The notes under the pieces are model-generated. The model made no database searches and was not told the DNA's origin. It saw only the letters and a program-made list of their open reading frames with translations. A stretch of DNA of 64,000 bases from CBDAPI01 sp965248635 (GTDB taxonomy: Bacteria > Acidobacteriota > UBA6911 > RPQK01 > CBDAPI01): contig OZ252114.1 of NCBI GenBank assembly GCA_965248635.1, positions 1,550,001 to 1,614,000 on the forward strand. Reading direction: 5' to 3'. Shown here piece after piece: positions 55,749-64,000 of the stretch (position 1 is its first letter; every line of letters begins with the position of its first letter). Position numbers and translations under genes: made by a program.

Positions 55749-56078
55749 ATGCTGAACTCGAGTGACTTCTGCTACCTGCTGTGCCGATCCTTGCGAGCGA
55801 CTCGTGTCGTGGAAGCAGGCACTTCGTTCGGCGTCTCGACCCTCTACCTGGCAGCCGCGGTGCGCGACAACCAGGTGGAGAATGGCGTGGTTATTGGAAC
55901 GGAGTACGAGCCGCAGAAAGCGCAGGCTACGCTTGCGAACTTTGAGGAGGCGGGGCTCAGCGAGTTCATCGAATTGCGCGAGGGCGACCTCCGGGATACG
56001 CTCCAGAACGCTTCACCCAAACTTGACTCAAGTGCGCAGATCAGCTTCGCTCAAGCGAAGCTAGCTAGAACCCCCTAG
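55749..56078 (+). pseudogene. SAM-dependent methyltransferase fragment
   Basis: About 100 residues with the first half of a class I methyltransferase of the catechol-O-methyltransferase type: VVEAGTSFGVSTLYLAAAV (SAM-binding loop), VIGTEYEPQKAQATLANFEEAG (acidic ribose contact) and FIELREGDLRDTL. It then runs into the palindrome at 56043-56062 and stops, so the catalytic C-terminal half is missing. No good start. Confidence 0.65.
56043..56062. repeat. Perfect 9-bp palindrome (possible terminator)
   Basis: AGCTTCGCT, two bases CA, AGCGAAGCT. It lies at the 3' end of glgP (2 bp after its stop on the minus strand) and interrupts the methyltransferase fragment. There is no T-run, so it is either a weak terminator for glgP or a mobile palindromic repeat. 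Confidence 0.5.
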
Positions 56079-58208
56079 TAGAGACAAGCGGCAGAGCTTC
56101 GTCCTGAGGCGACGGTTCGTTGAGGTACATATTCCGGCAGTATTCCTTCATCATCCGGCGGGCCGAAAAGGCCGCCGCGATGGAACGGATCGATTCCCGC
56201 ATGAGGCTGACCCAGCGAACCGGAATTCCAAGAGAATCGCGATCATAAAACAGCGGCGCGATCTCTCCCTCGAGTGTGTCGTAGAGGGCGCACGCAGTGG
56301 AGTCATCATCCTTTCCACCGATATCCCAGCCGTTCTGGCCGTTGAATCCTTCCGCCCACCAGCCATCCAGAACACTGAAGTTGATCACACCGTTCAGGGC
56401 CGCCTTCTGGCCGCTGGTACCGCTGGCTTCGAGTGGCGGGACCGGTGTGTTCAGCCACACATCGACACCGGCCAGCAGATAGTGGGCAACATGCATGTCG
56501 TAATCTTCGATCACCGCAATGTGGCCCCGAAGTTCATTCGAGGAACCGGCTTCGAAGATCTGCTGGAGGAAATATTTTCCTGCTTCGTCCACGGGGTGGG
56601 CTTTCCCAGCAAAGATGATCTGAATCGGTCTCTTGGAGTTGACCAGAATCCTGCTGAGTCGTTCCCGGTCCCGCAAGATAAGCGTGGCTCTCTTATACGT
56701 TGCGAAGCGTCGGGCGAACCCGAGGGTGAGGTAGCCCGGGTTGAGAAAGCAGCCCAGTCCGACAAGTTGTTCCGAGGATGCAACACCCTGCAACCACTTT
56801 TGCCGAGCCCGCTCCCTGGCAAAGTTGAAGAGCTTGGTTTTGAGTCTCATGTGGGACGCCCAAAGGTCAGAGTCCGGGATCGCGGTGATTCCTTCCCAGG
56901 GGCCCGGATCATCGTGGTTTTCCAGCCAGTGGGGTCCGAACCGGCGGCGGAAGTGACGCCCCATTTCCGAAGACACCCAGGTGGGCAGATGGACTCCATT
57001 GGTGATGGACCCAATCGGGACCCGATTCACCGGGAGATCAGGCCACAGTGACTGCCACATCCGGCGCGTAACCTGACCGTGCTTCTGGCTCACTCCGTTC
57101 GCCGTGCGGGACGTACGCAAAGCCAGCAGGGTCATGCTGAAGGACTGCCTGTCCTCAACCTGGCCCAACTCGAGAAACTGCTGCCGGCCGGCCCCAAGTT
57201 CTTCCCACAGGTTCTTGAAATACTCCTCAACCAGAGGAAATGGAAACTCATCGTGGCCTGCGCCCACCGGCGTGTGGGTAGTGAAGACGATCTGGTTTCG
57301 GACCTTCCTCAGGTTCTCGGCGAAAGACAGGCCCGAAGCCGCTTTTTGCCTCATCAATTCGAGGCTGGTGAAAGCGGCGTGTCCCTCGTTGAGGTGGTAA
57401 ACGGTGGGCCGAAATCCGAGTGTGTGAAGAGTCTTGACTCCCCCTATCCCCAGAATGATTTCCTGGCGTAGCCGCACCGCCTGATCGCCATGATAGAGGC
57501 GGGCACTGAGGTTACGCTGCCAGGGCTCGTTCTCTTCAATATCCGTGTCCATCAGGAAGATGGGGACTCTGCCGACTTGAACCCTCCAGAGAGCGTGCTG
57601 ACTTGGGAGCCATCCAGGGGAAATGAAATCAGTAACCTCTCTCCATCGTCGTCCAGGACGGGAAGGAGGGGCACGTTGTCCATGTCAAGGCGGGTGTAAA
57701 CCTCGCTCTGACGCCCACCTGGTTCAATCCGCTGTCTGAAGTAACCCTCCGGATAGAGACTTCCGATCCCGATGAGCGGAATCCCCAGGTCACTGGCTTC
57801 CTTGCAGGTATCTCCGGCCAGAATTCCCAGCCCTCCGGAGTAGATGGGCAGTGAATTGTGGATTCCGAATTCTGCACAAAAGTAGGCAATCAACTCGTCC
57901 TTGCTGTCCGGATAGTGGGTTGAAAACCAGGAGTGGTTCTTCGACATGTAGCTGTCCAAGTCATCCATGACCGAGTCGTAAAGGGCCAGGAACTGCGGAT
58001 TTTTTGCTGCCTGGCGGAGGGACTGAACATCGACCTGTCGGATCATGCGAATCGGGTTGTGCGCGGTCCGCTTCCAGAGATCGAGATCAAGCCGTCGAAA
58101 CAACTCACGAGCGCTGGCTTTCCAGGTCCACCACAGGTTGTGGGCAAGCTCGGGAATCCGTGAAATGCGTCCTGGCAACCTGGTGACGACGGGGAGATGA
58201 ACTTGCAT
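56065..58208 (-). CDS. glgP: Alpha-glucan (glycogen) phosphorylase, one frameshift
   Basis: About 713 residues once the frames are joined. The N-terminal DUF3417 region comes first (LAHNLWWTWKASARELFRRLD), then the GT35 phosphorylase core: AYFCAEFGIHNSLPIYSGGLGILAGDTCKEASDLG, YHLNEGHAAFTSLE, FTTHTPVGAGHDEF, GSITNGVHLPTW and GFARRFATYKRA. The PLP region with EASGTSGQKAALNG is near the C-terminus. It releases glucose-1-phosphate from glycogen or maltodextrin. The frame changes near 57588-57593, where AGAGAG (CTCTCT on the coding strand) has one dinucleotide too many; removing CT reads STLWRVQVGRVPIFLMDTD. An intact gene with an assembly error is the simpler view. Confidence 0.92.
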
Positions 58209-58232
58209 GTGAAAGAGCGGCTTCGAGCGCGA

Positions 58233-58535
58233 CTAGTCGTAGTCAAACGGACGGGCTGGATCGTCGAGCTCATCGCTGGCTTCGAGAGCCTTCTTGAACT
58301 TCTCTTCGAGTGACTGATGCCGCTCTTCTTCGTCCTTGAAAGCCCGGGCGAACATCTCGTCGGACTGACCCTTCCTGGCCTCTTCCTTCTGGACTGCCTT
58401 TTCCAGGGAGTAATCGACTTTGTGAGCCTCGCTGCGAATCACCAGGCCGGTTGATGGTTCGATCGTCAGAGTGGCCTGACAGTCCGGGCAGGTGATCTTT
58501 ACACGCTTCTTTTCTTGCGCCATAGCATCATCCAT
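58233..58535 (-). CDS. Small zinc-ribbon-like protein
   Basis: 100 residues (a start four codons later, MAQEKK, is possible). One CxxC pair (KITCPDCQATLTIEP) opens the protein. A charged, probably coiled-coil tail follows (EKAVQKEEARKGQ, DEEERHQSLEEKFKKALEASDELDD). It lies 24 bp from glgP and 9 bp from pyrE on the same strand, so it is probably in the pyrE operon. Similar small proteins exist in Acidobacteria-like genomes with no known role. Confidence 0.7.
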   Translation of the reverse strand: MDDAMAQEKKRVKITCPDCQATLTIEPSTGLVIRSEAHKVDYSLEKAVQKEEARKGQSDEMFARAFKDEEERHQSLEEKFKKALEASDELDDPARPFDYD

Positions 58536-58544
58536 TCTAGCGGC

Positions 58545-59192
58545 TCAACTGCGGTAGCTGTTCGACTCCGGGGCTTTTTCCAGAGTCGCCTCCAACTCGC
58601 GAAGGCGTGCCTGGATGGCGGGTTCATCCAACAGTTCAGAAGCTTGAATCAAGGGAAGAAACCGGTAACCTCGAAGAGCCTCTGAGCCACCTTCCTCACG
58701 ATCCACCAGACACAAAACCGCCTCTACGCGACAGCCCGCCTGCTCGGCTCGTTCGATCGCCTGCAAAGTCGAGCCACCCGTTGTACACACATCGTCAACG
58801 ATTGCCACAGGAGCTCTCGGGGGAGGATTGTATCCCTCCAACTGCCTCTTCGTCCCGTGACCCTTCGGCTGCTTTCGAACAATGAAAGCCGACACCGCTG
58901 GATAAAGTTCTCGCTCGGCATGGCTCACAGCCGCCACGGCCGCGACGATCGGATCCGCACCCAGTGTCAATCCCCCGATTGCGTCGATGCGAAGTTCTTC
59001 CCTGTTGATGGTTTCCAGGATCAGTTTGGCCGTCAAATAGGCCCCTTCCGGGTGCAGGGTTGTGAACTTGCTGTCGAAGTAATAGAGGCTGTGCTTGCCC
59101 GAAGTCAGGACAAAATGCCCCAGTTGGAGCGAGTTCTCTCGCAGTAGCTGAAGAAGGCGCTGTTTCAGGGAAGTAAAGGAGTCCGCCGTCAT
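58545..59192 (-). CDS. pyrE: Orotate phosphoribosyltransferase
   Basis: 215 residues. Joins orotate and PRPP to make orotidine 5'-monophosphate in pyrimidine synthesis. Typical N-terminus LGHFVLTSGKHSLYYFDSK; GGLTLGADPIVAAVA is the orotate-side loop; IVRKQPKGHGTKRQLEG is the flexible catalytic loop; and VAIVDDVCTTGGSTLQAI is the PRPP-binding motif. Length and order are normal. No pyrF or other pyr genes are adjacent, and the zinc-ribbon-like gene follows. Confidence 0.96.
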   Translation of the reverse strand: MTADSFTSLKQRLLQLLRENSLQLGHFVLTSGKHSLYYFDSKFTTLHPEGAYLTAKLILETINREELRIDAIGGLTLGADPIVAAVAAVSHAERELYPAVSAFIVRKQPKGHGTKRQLEGYNPPPRAPVAIVDDVCTTGGSTLQAIERAEQAGCRVEAVLCLVDREEGGSEALRGYRFLPLIQASELLDEPAIQARLRELEATLEKAPESNSYRS

Positions 59193-59321
59193 GTTTCAGG
59201 TCCACCCAGGGCCGACCTCGTCAGGATCGGCTTCTTCGGACGCAAGACTCTACCGCACGGGGGGCCGCCTCACAAGTGGACCATAGTACTTTTGCAAGTG
59301 AGTAGCTGATATATTTGGCGT

Positions 59322-60284
59322 TTGAAGTATCGAATCCTGGGGCGGACAGACCTGAAAATCTCCGAAATCGGCTTTGGTGCCTGGGGGATTGGAGGGCGAA
59401 TGTGGAGAGGTACGGACGATGACGAATCGCTTCGATCGCTCCACCTGGCCGTTGAAAACGGTCTCAACTTCATCGACACGGCGTTGACTTATGGTGAGGG
59501 TCACAGTGAGAGGCTGATCGGGCAATTCCTTGGGGACACTGAAGCGCAAGTCTATGTGGCGACGAAGGCTCCACCCATGAACCAGCGCTGGCCGGCTCGG
59601 GGACCTCTTGAGGAAGTGTTTCCTGGCCACTACCTGATCTCGAGTACGGAGCGGAGCCTGGAGAATCTTGGCCTGGAGAGCCTGGATCTCATGCAGTTGC
59701 ACGTCTGGTCCCCGGACTGGATCCAGCAGGATGAGTGGCACCAGTCGCTGCTCGATCTGAAAGCAGCCGGAAAAGTTTCTCACTTTGGCATATCGGTCGG
59801 CGAGCATGAGCCCGGCACCGCCGTGGACGTGGTTCGATCTGGACGAATCGACACCGTTCAGGTCATCTACAACATCTTCGATCAAAGCGCGGAACAGGAA
59901 CTGTTCGGGGCCTGCGAGGAAATGGGTGTAGGTGTGATTGCCCGTGTTCCGTTTGATGAAGGGGCTTTGACCGGGGCGATTACTGCTGACACCCGGTTCC
60001 CGAAGAAGGACTGGCGAAGGCGATACTTCCGCGGAGATCGCAAGACTCAGGTCCAGGATCGCGTCGAGCGCCTGTCGTGCCTGCTTGGAGAGGAAGTACA
60101 GACTCTCGCCCAACTGGCACTTCGCTTCTGCTTGCAGCCCCGGGTCGTTTCGACCGTCATCCCGGGAATGAGGTCTACTCCCCACGTTCGTGCCAATCTT
60201 GGGGTTTCCGATCTGCCGCCGCTCGGCCCCCATCTTATGGCGGAATTGAAGCAGCAGGCCTGGGAGAAGAACTTCTATTTCTGA
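59322..60284 (+). CDS. Aldo/keto reductase
   Basis: 320 residues from a TTG start at 59322 (KYRILGRTDLKISEIGFGAWGIGG). TIM-barrel NADPH-dependent reductase with the tetrad Asp in NFIDTALTYGEG, Tyr in the same block, Lys in VATKAPP and His in LMQLHVWSP. The C-terminal NADP-binding part is VVSTVIPGMRSTPHVRANLG. Closest in style to the AKR groups annotated for sugar or 2,5-diketo-gluconate-like substrates; the substrate is unknown. Its last 10 bp overlap the convergent ClpX-like gene. Confidence 0.9.
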   Translation: MKYRILGRTDLKISEIGFGAWGIGGRMWRGTDDDESLRSLHLAVENGLNFIDTALTYGEGHSERLIGQFLGDTEAQVYVATKAPPMNQRWPARGPLEEVFPGHYLISSTERSLENLGLESLDLMQLHVWSPDWIQQDEWHQSLLDLKAAGKVSHFGISVGEHEPGTAVDVVRSGRIDTVQVIYNIFDQSAEQELFGACEEMGVGVIARVPFDEGALTGAITADTRFPKKDWRRRYFRGDRKTQVQDRVERLSCLLGEEVQTLAQLALRFCLQPRVVSTVIPGMRSTPHVRANLGVSDLPPLGPHLMAELKQQAWEKNFYF

Positions 60285-61825
60285 CTCTCCCGGTAGTTCT
60301 CTCGAATCCACCGTTCGATCGCCGTTCCCGGATCGTCAATTCCTTCCTCGTCAACTTCCAGGGGGCCCAGCTTGGGCACTTTCTGGAGCAAGTTGAGGCC
60401 GTGCTGGTAGTCATTGAACAAGGCGTTGCAGAACTCGAGAACAGGCTGTTTGTTCTCAGAAGTCTTCTGGGCCAGCCTTTCGATCGCTTCCCGGTTGAAG
60501 TTGAGCTGGATTCCATGCTGTTGCAGAAACTGGCGCTGGAACTTCTGCAGTTGGAATTCAGCCACGCGCAATCGGTACATAGCTGGATCCTCGAGTAGTT
60601 CCGACAGCTTCTCGGTGGGACTCTCAACCATCTCGCGGGTCACCACGAACTCACGAACCTCTTCGTGATCAGGAAGGCGGTACTTGAATTCCCGAAAGGC
60701 TTTCTCACACACGGTCATGAGTCCCCGGGCTCCCGTCCGCTCGACGACAGCTTGCTCAGCGAAGGCGTGCATCCCGTCGTCGGTGAAATAGACATCGATT
60801 CCGTAGGCGAGAAAATCTCTCTTGTACTGTTTCAGGAGCGATCCTTCAGCGTACTTCAGTATTTCGAACAAATCCTGCTCGTAAAGGGGGGTGCAGTGGA
60901 CAACCACCGGAAGACGGCCCACGAACTCGGCCTCGAAGCCAAACTCGAGGAAGTCCCGGGAACGAACCAGATTGAGCAGGTGGCTGTCGTCCCGGGCTGC
61001 GGGGGAACTCTTCTCCCCCATGAATCCAATCTGTGTCGATCCGATTCGCTTGCGTATGATATCGGTCAGTCCGTTGAAAGCACCGCTCACGATGAAAAGG
61101 ATGTGACGCGTGCTGATCGTCTTTTTTTCCAGCTTCCCTTTACTCTGGAACTCGAGCAGGGACTGCATCTGGCCCGCCACGTCCGTGGAGGAGCGCAATG
61201 GCACCTCGGTGTCTTCCATGAGCTTCAGCAGCCCTCTCTGGACCCCCTGACCTGAGACATCGCGTCCCATGAGGTTGGATGGGCCGGCGATCTTATCGAT
61301 CTCGTCGAGATACACGATCCCGTACTGAGCCAGTTGCACGTCACCGTCGGCCTGAGCTACCAGCTCCCGCACCAGGTCTTCAACGTCTCCCCCCACGTAC
61401 CCGGTCTCGCTGAACTTGGTCGCATCCGCCTTGACGAAGGGAACTCCGATCAGCCGGGCAATGTTCTGCACGAGATAGGTCTTTCCCACTCCCGTTGGGC
61501 CAATCAGGAGAATGTTTTGTTTCTTGTAATCGATCAGATCGTCAGGTCTGGAGTTCTGGATCTGATGGTAGTGGTCACAAATAGCTGTGGAGAGGACCTT
61601 CTTGGCGTCATCCTGCTGAATGACGTATCGGTCCAGGTAGCTCTTGATACCGCTTGGTTTGTAGTCAAATGCAAGTGCTTTGACTCTCTTCCTGGCCTGC
61701 TCTTCCGCTGGATCGGACGGCTCAGCCTCCTGTCTTGGAAAGACCTCGACGTGGACACCCGGCCCATACTTTCCCTTCAGGAACTCCTTTAGATCGTCTG
61801 GGTTAAGCTTGTCTTCTGGATCCAT
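60275..61825 (-). CDS. ClpX-like AAA+ ATPase without zinc finger
   Basis: 516 residues. The AAA+ core matches ClpX: Walker A LIGPTGVGKTYLVQNIA, ATKFSETGYVGGDVEDLVRELV, Walker B IVYLDEIDKI and the pore/sensor region FIVSGAFNGL. The STQIGFMGEK loop contains the IGF tripeptide with which ClpX docks on ClpP. The C-terminal small domain (FTDDGMHAFAEQAVVERTGARGLMTVCEKAF) is also ClpX-like. Unlike ClpX there is no N-terminal Cys4 zinc-binding domain (instead an acidic ~60-residue leader). About 115 extra residues follow the core (RVAEFQLQKFQRQFLQQHG, NKQPVLEFCNALFNDYQHGLN). Probably an unfoldase paralogue with its own substrate set rather than the main ClpX. Confidence 0.88.
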   Translation of the reverse strand: MDPEDKLNPDDLKEFLKGKYGPGVHVEVFPRQEAEPSDPAEEQARKRVKALAFDYKPSGIKSYLDRYVIQQDDAKKVLSTAICDHYHQIQNSRPDDLIDYKKQNILLIGPTGVGKTYLVQNIARLIGVPFVKADATKFSETGYVGGDVEDLVRELVAQADGDVQLAQYGIVYLDEIDKIAGPSNLMGRDVSGQGVQRGLLKLMEDTEVPLRSSTDVAGQMQSLLEFQSKGKLEKKTISTRHILFIVSGAFNGLTDIIRKRIGSTQIGFMGEKSSPAARDDSHLLNLVRSRDFLEFGFEAEFVGRLPVVVHCTPLYEQDLFEILKYAEGSLLKQYKRDFLAYGIDVYFTDDGMHAFAEQAVVERTGARGLMTVCEKAFREFKYRLPDHEEVREFVVTREMVESPTEKLSELLEDPAMYRLRVAEFQLQKFQRQFLQQHGIQLNFNREAIERLAQKTSENKQPVLEFCNALFNDYQHGLNLLQKVPKLGPLEVDEEGIDDPGTAIERWIRENYRESQK

Positions 61826-61950
61826 GATTTCTGTGGCCCTCTAATGAGTAACATCAACTTTAGCAGATCGTCCTGTATTCATAGGATGCCCTCGCCGCAT
61901 TGGCAAGTTTGTTTCTTGCCGCTCGCTGTCTCTCGCGGCGTTGAAGGTTG

Positions 61951-61990
61951 AAAGTTGAAAGTTAAAGGTTTGTTCGCAACTTTCAACTTT
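61951..61990. repeat. 13-bp inverted repeat of the GTTGAAAGTT type
   Basis: AAAGTTGAAAGTT (61951-61963) and its complement (61978-61990) around a 14-base loop. The right arm overlaps the 3' end of the DUF309 gene. A similar GTTGCAAGTTGAAA sequence lies at the window end (63987-64000), so this is a dispersed palindromic repeat of this genome. Confidence 0.7.
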
Positions 61991-62390
61991 TAACTGTCCT
62001 CCGGATGACCGGGTAGGGGAGATCGATCCGGTCGGGACGGGCGGGTTGTTGCAATGCCTCGTCCAGAGCGGCTTTCCAGGACCGTAGCGAGACCAGCAGA
62101 GGTCCAGTCTGGAGTCCTTCACAGACGTCCGGACAGGGTGACAATTTGTCGATCGCCATTTGCATCATGGATCGCGCCGCACCCCATTTGCCGTGCTCAT
62201 AGTGGTGAAAGGCGACGGCAGCTTGAATCAATCCCTGCAGAAAAGGCTGCCGGTCGCTCGACTCCTGCAGCCAGATCTCCTCAATCGTGTCGTGACACTC
62301 GTAGAAGTCCTCCTGGTTGAAGAGGTCGATTCCCCGTTTAAGCTGATTGCACATGAGGCTGAGCCCGGGCCGACTCGGCGCCGCCGGCAT
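61983..62390 (-). CDS. DUF309 domain protein
   Basis: 135 residues. The DUF309 signature is plain: GIDLFNQEDFYECHDTIEEIWLQE, then FLQGLIQAAVAFHHYEHGKWGAARSMM, an all-alpha fold with conserved His and Glu that may bind a metal. The ATG overlaps the TGA of the upstream gene (TGATG), which supports this start; an ATG at codon 13 also exists. Function of the family unknown. The last residues run into a palindromic repeat. Confidence 0.9.
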   Translation of the reverse strand: MPAAPSRPGLSLMCNQLKRGIDLFNQEDFYECHDTIEEIWLQESSDRQPFLQGLIQAAVAFHHYEHGKWGAARSMMQMAIDKLSPCPDVCEGLQTGPLLVSLRSWKAALDEALQQPARPDRIDLPYPVIRRTVKS

Positions 62391-62983
62391 CAGGAGGCCG
62401 GTGTGGACCGATAGACCAGAGCGTAGACGTTGCGAAAAGGGGCTACGCAGTACCGTTCGATCAGTTCTCCAGAGGCACCTGGACGTCGGTCCAGACTCTC
62501 CACGTATTCCTCTCCGATCTGGAAACTGAGGCGCATAATGTCTGCTTTTCCTACTCTGCGTTCCACCTGAAAGGCCGCGTCCAGGCCGTCCGGAAGTCGA
62601 AACAGCTGACGATAGAGAGGACGTTTCAAGTCAGCAGGTTTCGTGACTGGCCGAGACCCGGCTTCTCGATAGTGGGCAAACAGCAGTTCCCGAAAGTTCC
62701 CGTAGTCAAAGTTCTCGACCTTGTTGTTGACGCTGACTTCGAGGTAGAGCGTTTGCTGCTCCCAGCTTGCGCTCAGGCCATAGGTGAAATCGAGATCGCC
62801 CTTGTCGAACTTGATTCGGTGGCCCTTTGCATCATGAAAACGCTTGAGTTCAATCGCGCTCTCCGCCAGATCAGAATTCTCCTGGTCATCCTTCGTCAGG
62901 TAGTATCCGGATACCCGCTGATACCAGTCGTCGATGATCTTGCCCAGAACTTGGTCGATCAACTCTGCTGATTTGGTGGCCAT
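62390..62983 (-). CDS. Conserved hypothetical protein
   Basis: 197 residues from ATG 62983 (ATKSAELIDQVLGKIIDDWY). The rest has alternating strands: IKFDKGDLDFTYGLSA, QTLYLEVSVNNKVENFDYGNFRELLFAHY, FRLPDGLDAAFQVERRVGKADIMRLSFQIG. No signal peptide, membrane span or catalytic motif is recognised. It is translationally coupled to the DUF309 gene. The open frame upstream to 63124 lies in the divergent promoter region and is not family-like. Confidence 0.7.
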   Translation of the reverse strand: MATKSAELIDQVLGKIIDDWYQRVSGYYLTKDDQENSDLAESAIELKRFHDAKGHRIKFDKGDLDFTYGLSASWEQQTLYLEVSVNNKVENFDYGNFRELLFAHYREAGSRPVTKPADLKRPLYRQLFRLPDGLDAAFQVERRVGKADIMRLSFQIGEEYVESLDRRPGASGELIERYCVAPFRNVYALVYRSTPAS

Positions 62984-63170
62984 GGCGTCGTGGAGCAAGC
63001 AATTGTAAACCACGTCTTTCGGATGATCAAAACACCTTTTCCACTTTGCGTGCGGTTTGGGCCGCTTCGGACACTGGCCCCGCTGCTGGTCAGGGGCGTC
63101 GAAGGGCCCGTTCTCAAAGCTCACCTGGCCACCCGGGAACCCCGGGGAACTGTGCTAAACTGGCTTTCTG

Positions 63171-63938
63171 GTGAGGTTGAAGTTCATCGGCGCTTCCGTC
63201 CTGTTTGCAGCTGCTTCCAGCGCCTGCGCATCCAAGATCACCCCGGTTGAAATCCCCCAAGAGGACAGACTGAAGGCCCGGCAGTTGATGCTTGAGGGCG
63301 ACGTGCTTCTCAAAGGCGGGAAGGATCATCTGGCCCTCCTCAAGTACCTGGAATCGTCGACTCTGAATCCCTACAGCCCGACCTGCTTCAATAAACTGGC
63401 CGTCGCCTATGCTCGTATTCTGATGTTTTTTCAGGCCAAGCGTGCGGTTGATCGGGCGATCCGGCTGAATAGGGATTACCCCTATGGCTACAACACTCGC
63501 GGGATCATTCAGATGGCACTTGGGAGACCCCGAGCGGCCGTGGGCTCTTTTGAGAAGGCCCTCCACCTCACTCCCCAGAATTCGGTCTTTTACCTGAACC
63601 TGGGTCGGGCCCATATGGAGGCTGGAGACTACAGGAAGAGCCGATTGGCCCTGAAGCAGGCACTCCAGCTCAATCCAGATGTTCTCCATCTCGAGAATAC
63701 GATTGAGGTCAGAGCCAGCAACAAGAGAGATGACTCGGAATCTTACTACCAGATGGCCCAGCTCTTCGCCGAAGTGGGCGATGTGAACGCCTGCCTGTAC
63801 TATCTGGGCAGAGCCCTTGAATCCGGTTTCAGAAATCGGGACCGACTGCAGAACGACGCGGCCTTTGAAGCTCTCCGCAACACCCGGGCCTTCATCGAAT
63901 TGGTGGAGTCCTACGGGCTCCAGGAGCGAACCACGTAG
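63171..63938 (+). CDS. TPR-repeat lipoprotein
   Basis: 255 residues from GTG 63171. The signal peptide ends in a lipobox-like FAAASSAC, so the protein is probably anchored in a membrane outside the cytoplasm. Four TPR units follow (DHLALLKYLESSTLNPYS, RAVDRAIRLNRDYPYGYN, AAVGSFEKALHLTPQNSV, KSRLALKQALQLNPDVL), and the C-terminal part (YYQMAQLFAEVGDVNACLYYLGRALESG) is a fifth. TPR lipoproteins act as assembly or docking factors; the partner is unknown. The stop codon overlaps a GC-rich hairpin (63937-63949). Confidence 0.85.
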   Translation: MRLKFIGASVLFAAASSACASKITPVEIPQEDRLKARQLMLEGDVLLKGGKDHLALLKYLESSTLNPYSPTCFNKLAVAYARILMFFQAKRAVDRAIRLNRDYPYGYNTRGIIQMALGRPRAAVGSFEKALHLTPQNSVFYLNLGRAHMEAGDYRKSRLALKQALQLNPDVLHLENTIEVRASNKRDDSESYYQMAQLFAEVGDVNACLYYLGRALESGFRNRDRLQNDAAFEALRNTRAFIELVESYGLQERTT

Positions 63939-64000
63939 CCCTTCGGGCTCCGCGCTCCGCGTTTGCCGCTCGTCTTCACTCGCGACGTTGCAAGTTGAAA

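Noticed and set aside
1..64000. CRISPR arrays, rRNA genes, toxin-antitoxin pairs
   Set aside because: No regularly spaced repeats, no rRNA segments, and the single PIN gene has no visible antitoxin.

Overview
The window (about 57-58% GC by eye) looks like a contig from an uncultivated bacterium of the Planctomycetes/Acidobacteria/Poribacteria type. Grounds: a DUF1553-DUF1501 pair, an ISAzo13 ('Rhodopirellula') transposase, a CehA/McbA hydrolase, a DUF3417-type GlgP, Tat-signal sugar-acid enzymes and a very high insertion-sequence load. No 16S rRNA or other phylogenetic marker is present, so the phylum is inference.

Layout. 1-3671: DUF1553/DUF1501 pair. 3689-6380: recQ and an SGNH hydrolase. 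6392-13809: a minus-strand operon with a class III aminotransferase, ETF alpha, a DgcB-like membrane Fe-S oxidoreductase, ETF beta and an Old Yellow Enzyme/TMADH-type flavoprotein. This is the gene set of bacterial N-methyl amine (dimethylglycine-type) demethylases that pass electrons to the membrane quinone pool. 13810-23506: a mobile-element dump with IS ends, an IS1595/ISXO2 element carrying a P63C passenger gene inserted in an older integrase-type IS, prophage debris (terminase small subunit, integrase pieces), tRNA-Ala and IS1380 copy 1. 23854-26903: a cyclase/AAA-ATPase/TPR gene beheaded by IS21 copy 1 (26904-29593). 30047-31829: ISAzo13 transposase fused to a DNA-binding-like N-terminal region. 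32111-32760: gene fragments. 32994-33608: a probable selenoprotein. 33724-43282: CehA hydrolase, two hypothetical proteins, PIN protein, a Tat-exported D-threonine-aldolase-like enzyme with an enolase-superfamily dehydratase, a double substrate-binding protein and a lipase-like hydrolase. 43706-51336: a small YjbR gene, attC-like hairpins, a complete IS21 copy 2 (44725-49124) with IS1380 copy 2 nested in it, and IS1380 copy 3. 51715-63938: mostly ordinary chromosome (SnoaL-like lipoprotein, BtuF-like protein, creD, glgP, pyrE, aldo/keto reductase, ClpX-like ATPase, DUF309, TPR lipoprotein).

Most notable. (1) At 32994-33608 one reading frame is interrupted only by a TGA at 33216. It encodes a secreted thioredoxin-like protein with a T-U-G-K-C motif, followed at the right distance by a hairpin that fits a bacterial SECIS element. 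(2) The nested IS21/IS1380 insertions can be undone on paper: the 6-bp IS21 target duplication and the uninterrupted reading frame of the target gene are both recovered, and IS21 copy 1 supplies the empty site for IS1380. (3) Single-base or dinucleotide frameshifts occur in at least eight genes, including ordinary ones such as glgP. Many lie in short runs, so residual long-read sequencing error should be excluded before these genes are called pseudogenes.
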